A stretch of DNA of 42,105 nt, taken from NCBI GenBank assembly GCA_026196275.1, contig JAPHTQ010000036.1, positions 1-42,105 on the forward strand, given 5' to 3'. The notes under the pieces were generated by a model. That model had not been told where the DNA came from, did not search any database, and worked only from the letters and a program-made list of their open reading frames with translations. Positions 16,830 through 26,026 of the stretch are shown here, piece by piece; position 1 is the stretch's first letter; every line of letters starts with the position of its first letter. Made by a program: the position numbers and the translations under genes. This DNA is from Gammaproteobacteria bacterium (GTDB lineage Bacteria > Pseudomonadota > Gammaproteobacteria > Thiohalomonadales > Thiohalomonadaceae).

Positions 16830-18283
16830 GACAGTACCACCGGCATCGCCGGTTTTAGCAGTGCCAACGGCCAGCTGGCGAGCACCCCCAACAGCAACGC
16901 CAACAGCGCCAGCAACAGCGGCGGCAGCTCCAGTCGCAGAGGTAACGAGCGACCGGCACTTTCACCTGTCGGCTTGAGGGTGCCGGTGAGTGCATGGCGC
17001 AACAGCGGAAACAGGTAGGCCGCCGCCAGCAGGCTGCCGGCAAGGATCGCCACCACCGGAAGCCAGCGCCCCTGTTCAAGGGCCGCCTGCAACAGCAGCC
17101 ATTTGGCCACAAAACCGCCGCTCGGGGGCAGTCCCATCAGACTCACCCCCGCCAGCCCTACCGTAAAGAAGGTCAGCGGCATACCGTGCGAAGCCCCGCG
17201 CAGACTGCTCAGCCGATCATCGCCCAGCGCCAGAACGATATTGCCCGCTGCCAGAAACAGCGCCGCCTTGGCCAGTGCATGGGCCGTCAGGTGGAGCAGG
17301 GTTGCCGACCAGGCCAGGCCAGTGGCGATGGCGAAGACCAGGAACAGATAGCCCAGCTGTGCCACGGTGGACCAGGCCACCAGCGGCTTGATACGTTGCT
17401 GGCGCAGCGCCTGTAGCGAGCCCCAGAGGATCGCCACCACTCCCAACAACGTCAACACCTCGCCGGCCGCGCCGAAACCCAGCGGCACAAACAGCTCAAA
17501 CCAGATTCGCAGCAACAGCACCAGCGGCGCCTTGACCACCAGCGCGGAGAGCAGCGCACTGACCGGTGCCGGTGCCGTGGCGTGGGCCGGCGGCAGCCAG
17601 AAGTGGAACGGCACCAGGGCGCCCTTGAGCGACAAACCAAGGGTGATCAGCACCAACGCAGCACGGCTGGCAACGCCGCTCTCCAGCCGCCCTCCCAGCA
17701 GTGCCAGGTCCAGTGTTCCGCCGGCGCCGTAGAGCAGCGCCACCCCCAGCAGATAGAGCATGGAGGCGAACAGCGCCAGCAACAGATAGCGAAGTGCCGC
17801 CTGCAACGCATCCCGCCCACCGCCGAGCGCCACCAACGCCACTGCTGCCAGACCGCCAAGCTCCAGCCCCACGTAGGCGTTGAACAGATCAGCGGCAAGA
17901 AACAGGAGGTTCAGCGACGACCACAGAAACAGCCATAGCGGCCAGAACCACTCCCCGCCACGGCCACCGACGGTGGCATGGGCGCGGAACCATGGCCCGG
18001 CATGCAGCCCCAGCGGCAACGCGATCAGCGCAGTCAATGTCAGCAACAACAGCGCCAAACCATCGGCCCGCAGCGCGATCCCCAGTGGCGGTTGCCAGCC
18101 ACCCAGCGCCACCTCGACAACGCCACTGTGCCAGACCGACCACAGCAACGGCGGCAGCGGCGCGACACTGAGCAGCGTCGCCGACAGCCCCATCCGTTGT
18201 CGCCAGCCGCCGGGGGCCAGCAGAAGCATACCCGCCAGCAGCAACGGCAACAGCACCATCAACACCACCAGTGCCTCGCTCAC
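16826..18283 (-). CDS. mrpD: Mrp-type antiporter subunit MrpD-like
   Basis: A 485-residue polytopic protein of the Proton_antipo_M family, placed directly after mrpC as MrpD normally is. The putative proton-path residues are Glu141 in AYVGLELGG, Lys220 in LSLKGALVPFHFWLP, and Lys251 in VVKAPLVLLLR. Length matches MrpD (about 490-500). It overlaps mrpC by four bases at its start and the next antiporter-type gene by four bases at its end, which suggests translational coupling and equal stoichiometry. Confidence 0.9.
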   Translation of the reverse strand: MSEALVVLMVLLPLLLAGMLLLAPGGWRQRMGLSATLLSVAPLPPLLWSVWHSGVVEVALGGWQPPLGIALRADGLALLLLTLTALIALPLGLHAGPWFRAHATVGGRGGEWFWPLWLFLWSSLNLLFLAADLFNAYVGLELGGLAAVALVALGGGRDALQAALRYLLLALFASMLYLLGVALLYGAGGTLDLALLGGRLESGVASRAALVLITLGLSLKGALVPFHFWLPPAHATAPAPVSALLSALVVKAPLVLLLRIWFELFVPLGFGAAGEVLTLLGVVAILWGSLQALRQQRIKPLVAWSTVAQLGYLFLVFAIATGLAWSATLLHLTAHALAKAALFLAAGNIVLALGDDRLSSLRGASHGMPLTFFTVGLAGVSLMGLPPSGGFVAKWLLLQAALEQGRWLPVVAILAGSLLAAAYLFPLLRHALTGTLKPTGESAGRSLPLRLELPPLLLALLALLLGVLASWPLALLKPAMPVVLS

Positions 18284-18567
18284 CCCTCCTCCTGCTGCAC
18301 GCGCGATAGACGGCGAAGCAGTGCCAGGGCAAAGGCGGTGGCACTCACCGCCACCACGATCCCGGTCAGCACCATCGCGTGGGGAACCGGATCGGGTACC
18401 CGGCCCGGTAGCTGCCGTGCCAGTCCGATCAGCACCAGAAAGACCCCGCTGGCCATCATGTTCAGCGCGATCAGGCGCCGCAACGGATGGTGCTCGGCAA
18501 ACACCCCGTAGAGCGCGATCGCCACCAGTGCCGCGCCCACCAGACTAAACCAGAGCGCACTACTCAT
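18280..18567 (-). CDS. mrpC: Mrp-type antiporter subunit MrpC (NuoK-like)
   Basis: A 95-residue protein with three transmembrane helices, homologous to NuoK of complex I. The segment RLIALNMMASGVFLVLIGLA matches the second helix of the MnhC family, and DPVPHAMVLTGIVVAVSATA the third. It lies between the MrpB-type fusion gene (eight-base overlap) and mrpD (four-base overlap), the usual order in Mrp operons. Confidence 0.9.
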   Translation of the reverse strand: MSSALWFSLVGAALVAIALYGVFAEHHPLRRLIALNMMASGVFLVLIGLARQLPGRVPDPVPHAMVLTGIVVAVSATAFALALLRRLSRVQQEEG

Positions 18568-19474
18568 CGCCCCTGCTCCGCCCGCTGCTGAACAGGGCGA
18601 TAAAGGCCAGGGCGATGGTCACGGTCAGCCCCAGCTCAAGCAGAAGCACCAGCGCCGCACCGCCCCCCGGTGGATAATCCAGCGCCGTGCCGCCATAACC
18701 GAGCGTACCCAGGGCCACGGCGATAAACAGCAACAGGCCACTGAGCAGTGCCAGCGGCCAGTAACCGCGTCGAAGATCAAACGGTCGCCTCAGATCGGAG
18801 AGCAGCAACAGGATACCCGCTGCCGCCAGCACCGTACCGGCCTGAAACGCTCCGCCCGGCGCATGCCCGCCGCGCCACAGCAGATAGCCGGCACTGAGAA
18901 TGGAAAAGGGGAGCAACAGCCTCACCAGCGAGCGCAGTACCTCGCTGCAGACCGGAGCGGGACGCGGGGGCGAGACAGAGCGCTCCAGCGACCATGCCGC
19001 GACCACCGCCAGGACCAGGACCGCGCTCTCCAGCAAGGTGTCCCAGGCACGAAAATCGAGCAACACCGCGGTCACCGGATGCTCGGCAGCGGCCAGCGGC
19101 AGGGCCTCCTGCAACGGTAGCGGAGGCCGCGGCGGCAACGTTATCAGGGCAGCGGCCAGCAGCAGAAAAAGCAGCAGAGCGCTCAGCCCCGCACCCCGGC
19201 GCCACCACGGCCCGGGCGCCGCTTCTACTCGTGCCCGCTCGGCCCTCTCCAGCGCCCCGAGCAGCAGCACCCCGGTCAGGCCTGCCCCCACCGCCGCCTC
19301 GGCCAGCGCCACATCCGGTGCATCCAGACGCACCCAGCTCAGGGCCATCAGCAGACCGAACACGATAAAGCTGACACAGGCCTCGAACAGCGTATGCGCC
19401 GCCAGCGTGCGCCATGCCAGCCACAGCAGCGACAGGCCCAGCAGCAGGTCGAACAGCAGCACCGGGCTAATCAC
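18560..19474 (-). CDS. mrpB: MbhD-MbhE-MnhB fusion subunit of Mrp-type antiporter
   Basis: A 304-residue polytopic protein made of three parts. Residues 1-75 are an MbhD/DUF4040 domain with LDAPDVALAEAAVGAGLTG, which contains the conserved acidic residues. Residues about 134-162 (VTAVLLDFRAWDTLLES) match MbhE. Residues about 180-300 are an MnhB domain with GYLLWRGGHAPGGAFQAG. In standard Mrp operons the first two parts are the C-terminal end of MrpA; here they have been joined to MrpB instead, leaving the MrpA antiporter domain as a separate gene or replaced. It overlaps mrpG and mrpC by eight bases each. Confidence 0.87.
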   Translation of the reverse strand: MISPVLLFDLLLGLSLLWLAWRTLAAHTLFEACVSFIVFGLLMALSWVRLDAPDVALAEAAVGAGLTGVLLLGALERAERARVEAAPGPWWRRGAGLSALLLFLLLAAALITLPPRPPLPLQEALPLAAAEHPVTAVLLDFRAWDTLLESAVLVLAVVAAWSLERSVSPPRPAPVCSEVLRSLVRLLLPFSILSAGYLLWRGGHAPGGAFQAGTVLAAAGILLLLSDLRRPFDLRRGYWPLALLSGLLLFIAVALGTLGYGGTALDYPPGGGAALVLLLELGLTVTIALAFIALFSSGRSRGDE

Positions 19475-19763
19475 GATCTCCCTCCCGCCCAGCCTGGTGA
19501 GAGGCGGCCACCAGTTGTGCCACGGTCGCCCCCGCCGCCATCACCAGCAACCAGATCAGAAGCAGCTTGAGGGCCACAGCCCACGAGCCGGATAACAGCG
19601 CAAGTGAACCCGACAGCAACCCCAGGCCAACATTATCCGCCTTGGTCAGGGCATGGATGCGGCACAACTGATCGGGAAAGCGCAGCAGGCCCAGTGTACC
19701 GGCAATAAAAAAGAACAGTCCGCCCGCCAGCAGTGACAGCGCCAGCAGCGTGGCTACACTCAT
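19467..19763 (-). CDS. mrpG: Mrp-type antiporter subunit MrpG
   Basis: A 98-residue, three-helix membrane protein of the MnhG/PhaG family. FFFIAGTLGLLRFPDQLCRIHALTK contains the family's GxxxLLRFPD-x-RxHAxTK pattern (residues about 17-41). It overlaps mrpF by four bases at its start and the fusion gene by eight at its end. A small accessory subunit of the cation/proton antiporter complex. Confidence 0.9.
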   Translation of the reverse strand: MSVATLLALSLLAGGLFFFIAGTLGLLRFPDQLCRIHALTKADNVGLGLLSGSLALLSGSWAVALKLLLIWLLVMAAGATVAQLVAASHQAGREGDRD

Positions 19764-20020
19764 TGCGCCGCCCCGGCACGCCAGCGCACAAAGGCCACCA
19801 CCCCGAGTACCGCCAGCAGGGCAAACAGCAACGCCACATCCCGCAACGCCCGTTCGTCCATCGCCTCAGCCAGCAGCAGCAGGATCCCCACGCCGCTGGT
19901 GCCGAACAGCTGCACCGCCAGCATGCGATCGGCAGGGGCCGGGCCACGCAGTACCCGCCACAGGCCGGCGAGGATGGTCAGTAGCAATAACAGCGCTGCA
20001 ATGAACAGCACCTCGCTCAT
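19760..20020 (-). CDS. mrpF: Mrp-type antiporter subunit MrpF
   Basis: An 86-residue, three-helix membrane protein of the MnhF/PhaF family. The middle segment RGPAPADRMLAVQLFGTSG carries the family signature (R-G-P-x-x-x-D-R-x-x-A). It overlaps mrpE by four bases and mrpG by four bases. Confidence 0.9.
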   Translation of the reverse strand: MSEVLFIAALLLLLTILAGLWRVLRGPAPADRMLAVQLFGTSGVGILLLLAEAMDERALRDVALLFALLAVLGVVAFVRWRAGAAQ

Positions 20021-20529
20021 GCTTCACCTCCCGTACCGAACAGGGCGGCAACCCGCCGCTCGACACGCCGCAAGGCCGGCAGTGGATCACCGCTGCCATC
20101 GAGCAGGTGAATGTGCGCCTCATCTCCCTCCATCTTCACCGACAGGGTGCCGGGCAACAGACTGACGGTGCTGAGAAAAGCAACCCGCGGCCAGCCCTCA
20201 GGCAGATTCAGCGGGTAACGGATAATACACAGCGCCAGCGGCAGCCGGGGGTGAAACGCCCGCCGCGCCACATCCACTCCGCCGAGCAGTGAGTTAAGCA
20301 GGAAAAAGGGGATAAAACGCAGCCAGCCAAGCGTGATAACCCGCCACCTCCGCCCGGCAGAGGGTCGCAACAACTGCAGACTGACCAGTGCCGCGAGCAG
20401 GGCAACGGGCAGCGCGAAGGCCAGCCCATTGGCATCGCCCTCGGCCAGCACCCACCACAACAGCAGCGCCAGCAGCCAGCGCCACAAAAGGATGGGCAAG
20501 GTGCGTAACAGGGAGTGCGTCATACTCAT
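20017..20529 (-). CDS. mrpE: Mrp-type antiporter subunit MrpE, first gene of the antiporter operon
   Basis: A 170-residue protein of the MnhE family: two or three N-terminal membrane segments, then a cytoplasmic part with the characteristic ISTVSLLPGTLSV-like stretch (here LSTVSLLPGTLSVKMEGDE). The start codon used is the ATG at 20529; another in-frame ATG at 20523 is possible, and neither has a strong ribosome-binding site. It lies 62 bases after the DUF255 gene, so the antiporter operon may be read through from upstream. I found no convincing terminator in that gap. Confidence 0.88.
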   Translation of the reverse strand: MSMTHSLLRTLPILLWRWLLALLLWWVLAEGDANGLAFALPVALLAALVSLQLLRPSAGRRWRVITLGWLRFIPFFLLNSLLGGVDVARRAFHPRLPLALCIIRYPLNLPEGWPRVAFLSTVSLLPGTLSVKMEGDEAHIHLLDGSGDPLPALRRVERRVAALFGTGGEA

Positions 20530-20591
20530 ATGGTCATACTACCGAGGATATTGCGTAAATTCGCGCCCTGCGTGATGATTAGCTCCGCTCC

Positions 20592-22337
20592 TCACGGCCA
20601 GCCCACCAGCAGCGCCAGATAGCCGGGGTAGTCGAGCGGGCTGGCAAGCAGTTCTCCGGGAGCGGCATGCAGCAGCTGCTCCTCCGGCAGAAGCGCCAGC
20701 CCGAGCGACCGCTGCAGCTTGAGCAGTTCGGCCACCGGAGAGGGGAGTGCGCCGGCAGGTCGCACCGCATAGTGCCGCTCGAGCAAGCCGGTCTCCCCTC
20801 CGCTGCCGAGGCGCCAGCGGCCAGTGCGATAAAACTCGCTGGCCGCAGCCTTTAGCAGGGTCGCAGCCAGTTCACGGCTGGCACTATCACCACTGGCCCG
20901 GTGCCAGGCGTAGAGGCCGCCTGCCACCAGGGCATAATCTTCCAGGGTGGCGTGCTGGCGCAGTGCACCGCCGTCGTCGCGCATCATCCACAACTGCTCA
21001 CCATCCCAGAGGCTCTTCAGATAGCGGTCAATGGCAGCACCTGCAACGCGGTAACGTCGCGCCTTTTCCGCTCCGAGGCTCAACGCGCGCAGAGCCAGTG
21101 CGTTCCAGCCCGCCAGGCGCTTGCTGTCCAGCGGGGCACGACGCTGCTGGCGCTCACGCAGCAGGCGTTGATGTACCGCACGCAGGCGCTCATCATCCTG
21201 TGTCGAGGCCCGCGGCAGATAGCCATGCTCAAACACCGGCGCACCCTCCATCTCCCAAACGTCACGCAGCAGCGCCAGCTCCTCCTCGCTCAGCAAGCCG
21301 GTCAACGCCTCCCTCGTCCACAGGTAGTAACCACCATCACGCCCCTCACCATCCAGCGCCGAGATGCTGCCGCTCAGGCCGCCCCGTGGATGCCACATGT
21401 CGCGCAGCATAAAGTCGAGGGTCTGCTCGCCCACCCGCCGATAAGCCGGCTCGTCCAGCAGCTGCGCTGCGCGCAGGTAGAGCCAGGCAAGCTGGGCATT
21501 ATCGTAGAGCATCTTCTCGAAGTGGGGCTCGCGCCACTGCGGGTCGACGGTATAGCGGAAGAAACCGCCACCAAGGTGATCGCGCAGCCCCTGCGTGTGC
21601 ATCTGCTCCAGGGTCAGGCGTAACAGCCCCTCGGCCACAGGATGGTCACGGTAATGCTCCAGCATCAGGGTGAGCAACGGCACCCGGGGAAACTTGCCGC
21701 CTTCGCCAAAACCACCGGAGAAAAAATCACCCTGCTGCTCCAGTGCCGCCAGCAGCGCCTGTTCGAGTTGATCGCGCAGCACGCCAGGCTCACTCACCAG
21801 CTGCGATGCCTGCGCTGTTGACACTCCCGTACCCGGCTCTTCGGTGCCCGGCTTGTCACCCTTTTCCTGCCACTGCTCCACTACGCGACGGAGAGTCCGC
21901 GCAAAGAGCTGCGGAGGCTGATAGACCAGCCCCGAGATCGGCTCACCGTAAGGGGAGAGAAAGACATTCAGCGGCCAACCGGCGACACCCAGCTCCTGCT
22001 CGACAAACTCAAACAGTCGGGCATCGATATCGGGGCGCAGCTCACGGTCAATCTTCACCGACAGAAAGTGACGGTTGAGCAGGGCGGCTATCTCGTCGTT
22101 CTGGTAGCTCTCACGCTGCATCACGTGGCACCAGTGGCAAGCGAAGTAACCGCTGGAGACAAAGATCAGTTTGTCCTCGCGCTGTGCCTGCGCCAGCAAC
22201 GCTTTATCCCAGAGTTGCCACTGCACCGGATCATCGGCGTGCAGCGCCAAATAGGGCGAGGGATGATCGGCAAGCGGGGAGGCTGCTACCAGCGGCAGTG
22301 CAACCAGTCCGAGCAACAGTGGCAGGAGTCGTCTCAT
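20592..22337 (-). CDS. Secreted thioredoxin-domain protein, DUF255/YyaL family
   Basis: A 581-residue protein with a signal peptide (1-19, VAASP). Residues about 20-140 are the DUF255 thioredoxin-like domain: HPSPYLALHADDPVQW, then SSGYFACHWCHVM with a CxxC-type pair (CHWC), and GVAGWPLNVFLSP with the cis-Pro loop. The rest is the alpha/alpha barrel seen in YyaL-type proteins, with GGGFFRYTVDPQWREPHFEK and YDNAQLAWLYL. Most family members are cytosolic and longer (about 670); this shorter exported form would act in the periplasm. Its exact reaction is unknown. It lies between tatC and mrpE on the same strand. Confidence 0.87.
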   Translation of the reverse strand: MRRLLPLLLGLVALPLVAASPLADHPSPYLALHADDPVQWQLWDKALLAQAQREDKLIFVSSGYFACHWCHVMQRESYQNDEIAALLNRHFLSVKIDRELRPDIDARLFEFVEQELGVAGWPLNVFLSPYGEPISGLVYQPPQLFARTLRRVVEQWQEKGDKPGTEEPGTGVSTAQASQLVSEPGVLRDQLEQALLAALEQQGDFFSGGFGEGGKFPRVPLLTLMLEHYRDHPVAEGLLRLTLEQMHTQGLRDHLGGGFFRYTVDPQWREPHFEKMLYDNAQLAWLYLRAAQLLDEPAYRRVGEQTLDFMLRDMWHPRGGLSGSISALDGEGRDGGYYLWTREALTGLLSEEELALLRDVWEMEGAPVFEHGYLPRASTQDDERLRAVHQRLLRERQQRRAPLDSKRLAGWNALALRALSLGAEKARRYRVAGAAIDRYLKSLWDGEQLWMMRDDGGALRQHATLEDYALVAGGLYAWHRASGDSASRELAATLLKAAASEFYRTGRWRLGSGGETGLLERHYAVRPAGALPSPVAELLKLQRSLGLALLPEEQLLHAAPGELLASPLDYPGYLALLVGWP

Positions 22338-22388
22338 GCCTCAAGCATAGTCAATCAACCTGCCTGACAGGTTTTCCGGGGTACAGGA

Positions 22389-23270
22389 CTACGGTTTGTT
22401 GTTATCGTCCTCAGGGGAGGAAGGTACGCCGTGCTCCTCGGCCTCATAGCGGTCCAGCGCCGCTTCCATCTCCTCGTCGCTATCCAGCTCATCCTCCAGC
22501 TCCTCCTCTTCCTGGCGCTCTTTTTTCAGACGCAGGAAGTAACGTGAGGCGATCAGTCCAATCTCGAACAATACCCACATGGGCAGCGCCAGCAGCGTTT
22601 GGGAGATAATATCCGGCGGGGTCAGCATCATGCCAATAACAAAGGCACCAACGACGATGTAAGGACGTTTCCCTGCCAGACTCTCGGGAGTGGTGGCGCC
22701 AGTCCAGACCAGCAGGATCGTGGCAATGGGTACCTCAAAGGCGACCCCGAAGGCGAAGAAAATCTTCAGCACGAAATCGAGGTACTCGCTGATATCGGTC
22801 ATCACCGTCACTCCTTCGGGAGCGACGTTGACAAAGAAACCGAACATCAACGGGAAAACCACATAGTACGCGAACACCATACCGGCATAGAACAGCAGAG
22901 TGCTGGAGATAAGCAACGGGATAATCAGTTTGCGCTCATGGGTATAGAGCCCCGGCGCCACAAAGGCCCACATCTGGTAGAGGATGAAGGGCATCGCCAG
23001 GAAGATGGAGAGTACCAGCGCCAGCTTCATCGGCGTAAAGAAGGTGCCCGCCGGCTTGGTGGAGATCATGCTGGCGCCATCGGGTAGATGTGCCATCAGC
23101 GGTGTGGCGACGATGTGGTAAAGATCGTTGGCGAAATAGAACACGCCAACGAAGAGAAGCAGCACGGTCAGCACGACGCGCAGCAACCGATCACGCATCT
23201 CGAACAGGTGCGTCAGCAACGGCTGTTCGTCTTCCGGCGTATCCACGGATGGCTTGGAGTTATCAGTCAT
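22389..23270 (-). CDS. tatC: Twin-arginine translocase subunit TatC
   Basis: A 293-residue inner-membrane protein with six transmembrane helices, the receptor of the Tat protein-export machine. The N-terminal LTHLFEMRDRLLRVV matches the conserved cytoplasmic end, and PFILYQMWAFVAPGLYTHE the first cytoplasmic loop with its conserved Pro and Glu. A 50-residue acidic tail (EEEELEDELDSDEEMEAALD) extends beyond helix six, longer than in E. coli (258 residues). It overlaps tatB by eight bases. Confidence 0.97.
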   Translation of the reverse strand: MTDNSKPSVDTPEDEQPLLTHLFEMRDRLLRVVLTVLLLFVGVFYFANDLYHIVATPLMAHLPDGASMISTKPAGTFFTPMKLALVLSIFLAMPFILYQMWAFVAPGLYTHERKLIIPLLISSTLLFYAGMVFAYYVVFPLMFGFFVNVAPEGVTVMTDISEYLDFVLKIFFAFGVAFEVPIATILLVWTGATTPESLAGKRPYIVVGAFVIGMMLTPPDIISQTLLALPMWVLFEIGLIASRYFLRLKKERQEEEELEDELDSDEEMEAALDRYEAEEHGVPSSPEDDNNKP

Positions 23271-23712
23271 TTTTTGTTGTCGGTCCGCCGGTGTCAGACG
23301 CCTTGGTGGGGGGGCTCTCTTTGGCGGAGTGTTGCACTGCAGGTTTGTTCCCGGTGGCGTCAGCGGACCTATTCTTCTCTTCCTCCGACGACATCGCCTT
23401 GACCAGGTAATCGGGCTTGTTCAGCTCATCGAAGCTCTCGCGGGTCTCCTCCGCGATCTCGTCAAAGGTCTCGCGGGTCTCCTCCGCGATCTCGTGCAGA
23501 CCGGTGCTACGCACCTGCTCGTCCATGATCCGCTTGAGCTCATCGGCACGTAACTCCTTGTCGACATCGGCTTTCACCGACATAACAAAGCCGCGCATAC
23601 GCCCGACCCAGAGACCGACGGTACGCGCCACTTTCGGCAGCCGCTCCGGTCCAATCACCAGCAGTGCCACCACGCCGATGATGGTCAGTTCCCAGAATCC
23701 GATATCAAACAT
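23263..23712 (-). CDS. tatB: Twin-arginine translocase subunit TatB
   Basis: A 149-residue membrane protein. The N-terminal MFDIGFWELTIIGVVALLVIGPERLP includes the helix and the conserved GPERLP hinge, followed by an amphipathic helix. The cytoplasmic region holds an 11-residue tandem repeat (EIAEETRETFD then EIAEETRESFD). TatB binds TatC and receives the folded, twin-arginine precursor. It is 44 bases after tatA and overlaps tatC by eight bases. Confidence 0.96.
   Translation of the reverse strand: MFDIGFWELTIIGVVALLVIGPERLPKVARTVGLWVGRMRGFVMSVKADVDKELRADELKRIMDEQVRSTGLHEIAEETRETFDEIAEETRESFDELNKPDYLVKAMSSEEEKNRSADATGNKPAVQHSAKESPPTKASDTGGPTTKND
23437..23495. repeat. 33-base tandem duplication inside tatB
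   Basis: A 26-base string is identical at 23437-23462 and 23470-23495, a 33-base period. It encodes two copies of an 11-residue helical unit in the cytoplasmic part of TatB. The period is a multiple of three, so the reading frame is preserved. Near-complete nucleotide identity suggests a recent duplication. Confidence 0.85.
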
Positions 23713-23756
23713 GGTCGGTATGCTTCAGCAGGGACGCGTGAGAAAATAACAAGGCC

Positions 23757-24011
23757 TCAGGCCTTGTCCTTGTCCTTACTGGAGTCAGCCTCTTTGCTGG
23801 CCTCGCCTTCGATAACGTTGCCCTCCTCTGCGGACTCCTGCTTCTCCAGGTTGGCCTTGGCGTTCTTCTCTTCTTCGCCGTCGCTAACGGCTTTTTTGAA
23901 ACCCTTCACCGCACCACCGAGGTCGCCACCGATATTCTTCAGCTTCTTGGTGCCGAACAGCAGGATGATGATAGCCAGAACAATCAAAAGTTGCCAAATG
24001 CTAATACCCAT
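23757..24011 (-). CDS. tatA: Twin-arginine translocase subunit TatA
   Basis: An 84-residue protein with a short N-terminal membrane helix ([17 protein letters not shown]), the FG hinge, and an amphipathic helix [18 protein letters not shown], which is diagnostic for TatA/E. The tail is highly charged. It forms the size-variable pore of the Tat system. First of the tatABC genes and 20 bases after the HIT-family gene, so it is probably part of the long his transcript. Confidence 0.97.
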   Translation of the reverse strand: MGISIWQLLIVLAIIILLFGTKKLKNIGGDLGGAVKGFKKAVSDGEEEKNAKANLEKQESAEEGNVIEGEASKEADSSKDKDKA

Positions 24012-24031
24012 GTCGCATTACTCCAGTATGT

Positions 24032-24367
24032 TTAAAATCCCGGCAAACCGCTGCCGCCGAGAAGGTGAATATGCAGGTGGAAGACCTCCTGGCCGCCCCC
24101 CTTGCCGGTGTTGATAATGGTACGAAATCCCGTATCCAGACCCTGCTCACGAGCCAGCTGCGGCAGCAGGTGCATCATATGCACAAGCAGCGCATCATGC
24201 ACGTCAGTCAACCCCTCCAGACTTTCAATGTGCTCGCGCGGGATCATCAGCAGGTGCACCTGTGCCTTGGGATTGATGTCGCGGAAGACATAAACCTTGT
24301 CATCCTCGTAGACCTTGTCCGAGGGGATCTCCCCGTCACGGATCTTGCAGAAGATACAGTCGCTCAT
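24032..24367 (-). CDS. hinT: HIT-family nucleotide hydrolase (HinT-like)
   Basis: A 111-residue cytosolic protein that should hydrolyse purine nucleoside phosphoramidates. The histidine triad HLHIHLLGG is at residues about 96-104, and the N-terminal [20 protein letters not shown] matches HinT/PKCI proteins. It overlaps hisE by four bases (ATGA). This position between hisE and tatA is common in Gammaproteobacteria, which supports the assignment, although a link to histidine synthesis is not established. Confidence 0.93.
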   Translation of the reverse strand: MSDCIFCKIRDGEIPSDKVYEDDKVYVFRDINPKAQVHLLMIPREHIESLEGLTDVHDALLVHMMHLLPQLAREQGLDTGFRTIINTGKGGGQEVFHLHIHLLGGSGLPGF

Positions 24368-24684
24368 TGCTCTTTCCTGCTCGCCTTTTCTTCGAGACCG
24401 GAGAGGCCGAATCGACGCTCCAGCTCATCCAGCACCTGCTGCGGTTCGAGGTTCTGATGCTTGAGCAACACCAGGGTGTGGAACCACAGATCGGCGACTT
24501 CGTAGATGATCTTCTCCGCCTCGCCGTCCTTTGCCGCCATCACTGTCTCGGTGGCCTCTTCGCCTACCTTTTTCAGGATAGCATCCAGCCCTTTGCTGTA
24601 GAGTTTGGCCACATAGGAGCTGTCCGGATCGGCGCCCTTGCGCGCCTCCAGCACCTCGGCCAGTTTTTGCAGTGTATCGCTCAT
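24364..24684 (-). CDS. hisE: Phosphoribosyl-ATP pyrophosphatase HisE
   Basis: A 106-residue enzyme that removes pyrophosphate from phosphoribosyl-ATP, step two of histidine synthesis. The metal-binding MazG-like helices show [14 protein letters not shown] and [14 protein letters not shown]. It is a separate gene rather than the HisIE fusion of E. coli. The ATG at 24684 gives the family-typical [16 protein letters not shown] start seven bases after hisI; the longer open frame to 24843 runs inside hisI and is not used. Confidence 0.95.
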   Translation of the reverse strand: MSDTLQKLAEVLEARKGADPDSSYVAKLYSKGLDAILKKVGEEATETVMAAKDGEAEKIIYEVADLWFHTLVLLKHQNLEPQQVLDELERRFGLSGLEEKASRKEQ

Positions 24685-24691
24685 CACTCGG

Positions 24692-25078
24692 TCACTTGTA
24701 GATCTGTTTCGGGTCCTTGAGTACCGGCTCGACCGCCACCCACTCATCGCCCTGCAGTTCATGGTAAAAGCAGCTGTGGCGCCCGGTGTGGCAGGCGATG
24801 CCGCCCACCTGTTCGATGCTGAGCAGCACCACATCCTTGTCACAGTCGACGCGGATGGACTTCACCTTCTGCACATGACCCGACTCCTCGCCCTTGTGCC
24901 ACAATTTGCCCCGTGAACGGGAGAAGTAGACCGCCTCGCCCTTCTCCGCCGTCAGTGCCAGCGACTCGCGACTCATCCAGGCGAACATCACCACATCACC
25001 CGAATCCGCCTCCTGGGCGATCACCGGCACCAGTCCATCCTCGGTCCACTTTATCTCATCCAGCCAGTTAGCGTTCAT
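24692..25078 (-). CDS. hisI: Phosphoribosyl-AMP cyclohydrolase HisI
   Basis: A 128-residue zinc enzyme that opens the purine ring of phosphoribosyl-AMP, step three of histidine synthesis. The signatures are [12 protein letters not shown], the metal-binding Asp/Cys [10 protein letters not shown], and the zinc-binding [11 protein letters not shown] near residue 90-100. It begins at 25078 only 13 bases from the edge of a palindromic repeat element that separates it from hisF. Confidence 0.96.
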   Translation of the reverse strand: MNANWLDEIKWTEDGLVPVIAQEADSGDVVMFAWMSRESLALTAEKGEAVYFSRSRGKLWHKGEESGHVQKVKSIRVDCDKDVVLLSIEQVGGIACHTGRHSCFYHELQGDEWVAVEPVLKDPKQIYK

Positions 25079-25090
25079 AAAAAACCTGTC

Positions 25091-25220
25091 TCACCGCAAA
25101 GACGCAAAGTGCGCAAAGGAAAAAACAAAACAGGCTCTATAAGCCAATTGCCTATAACCAATGCAACGCACTAGTTGTGCAGCACATGTTACCTTCGCGT
25201 CCTTTGTTCCTCTGCGGTGA
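25091..25220. repeat. 130-base palindromic repeat element between hisF and hisI
   Basis: The ends TCACCGCAAAGACGCAAAG (25091 on) and the complement of CCTTTGTTCCTCTGCGGTGA (to 25220) match at 22 of 30 positions in inverted orientation, including a perfect eight-base outer end TCACCGCA. Between them lies AT-richer non-coding sequence. Motifs made of alternating CGCAAAG blocks recur as dispersed repeats in many gammaproteobacterial genomes; that is recalled, not checked. There is no transposase, so it resembles a MITE or REP-like unit. Its right end is six bases from the hisF stop codon. Confidence 0.7.
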
Positions 25221-25226
25221 ATTCAT

Positions 25227-25994
<768 letters not shown>

Positions 25995-26026
25995 AGTTTC
26001 AAGTCTCAAGTTGCAAGATTCTATAT

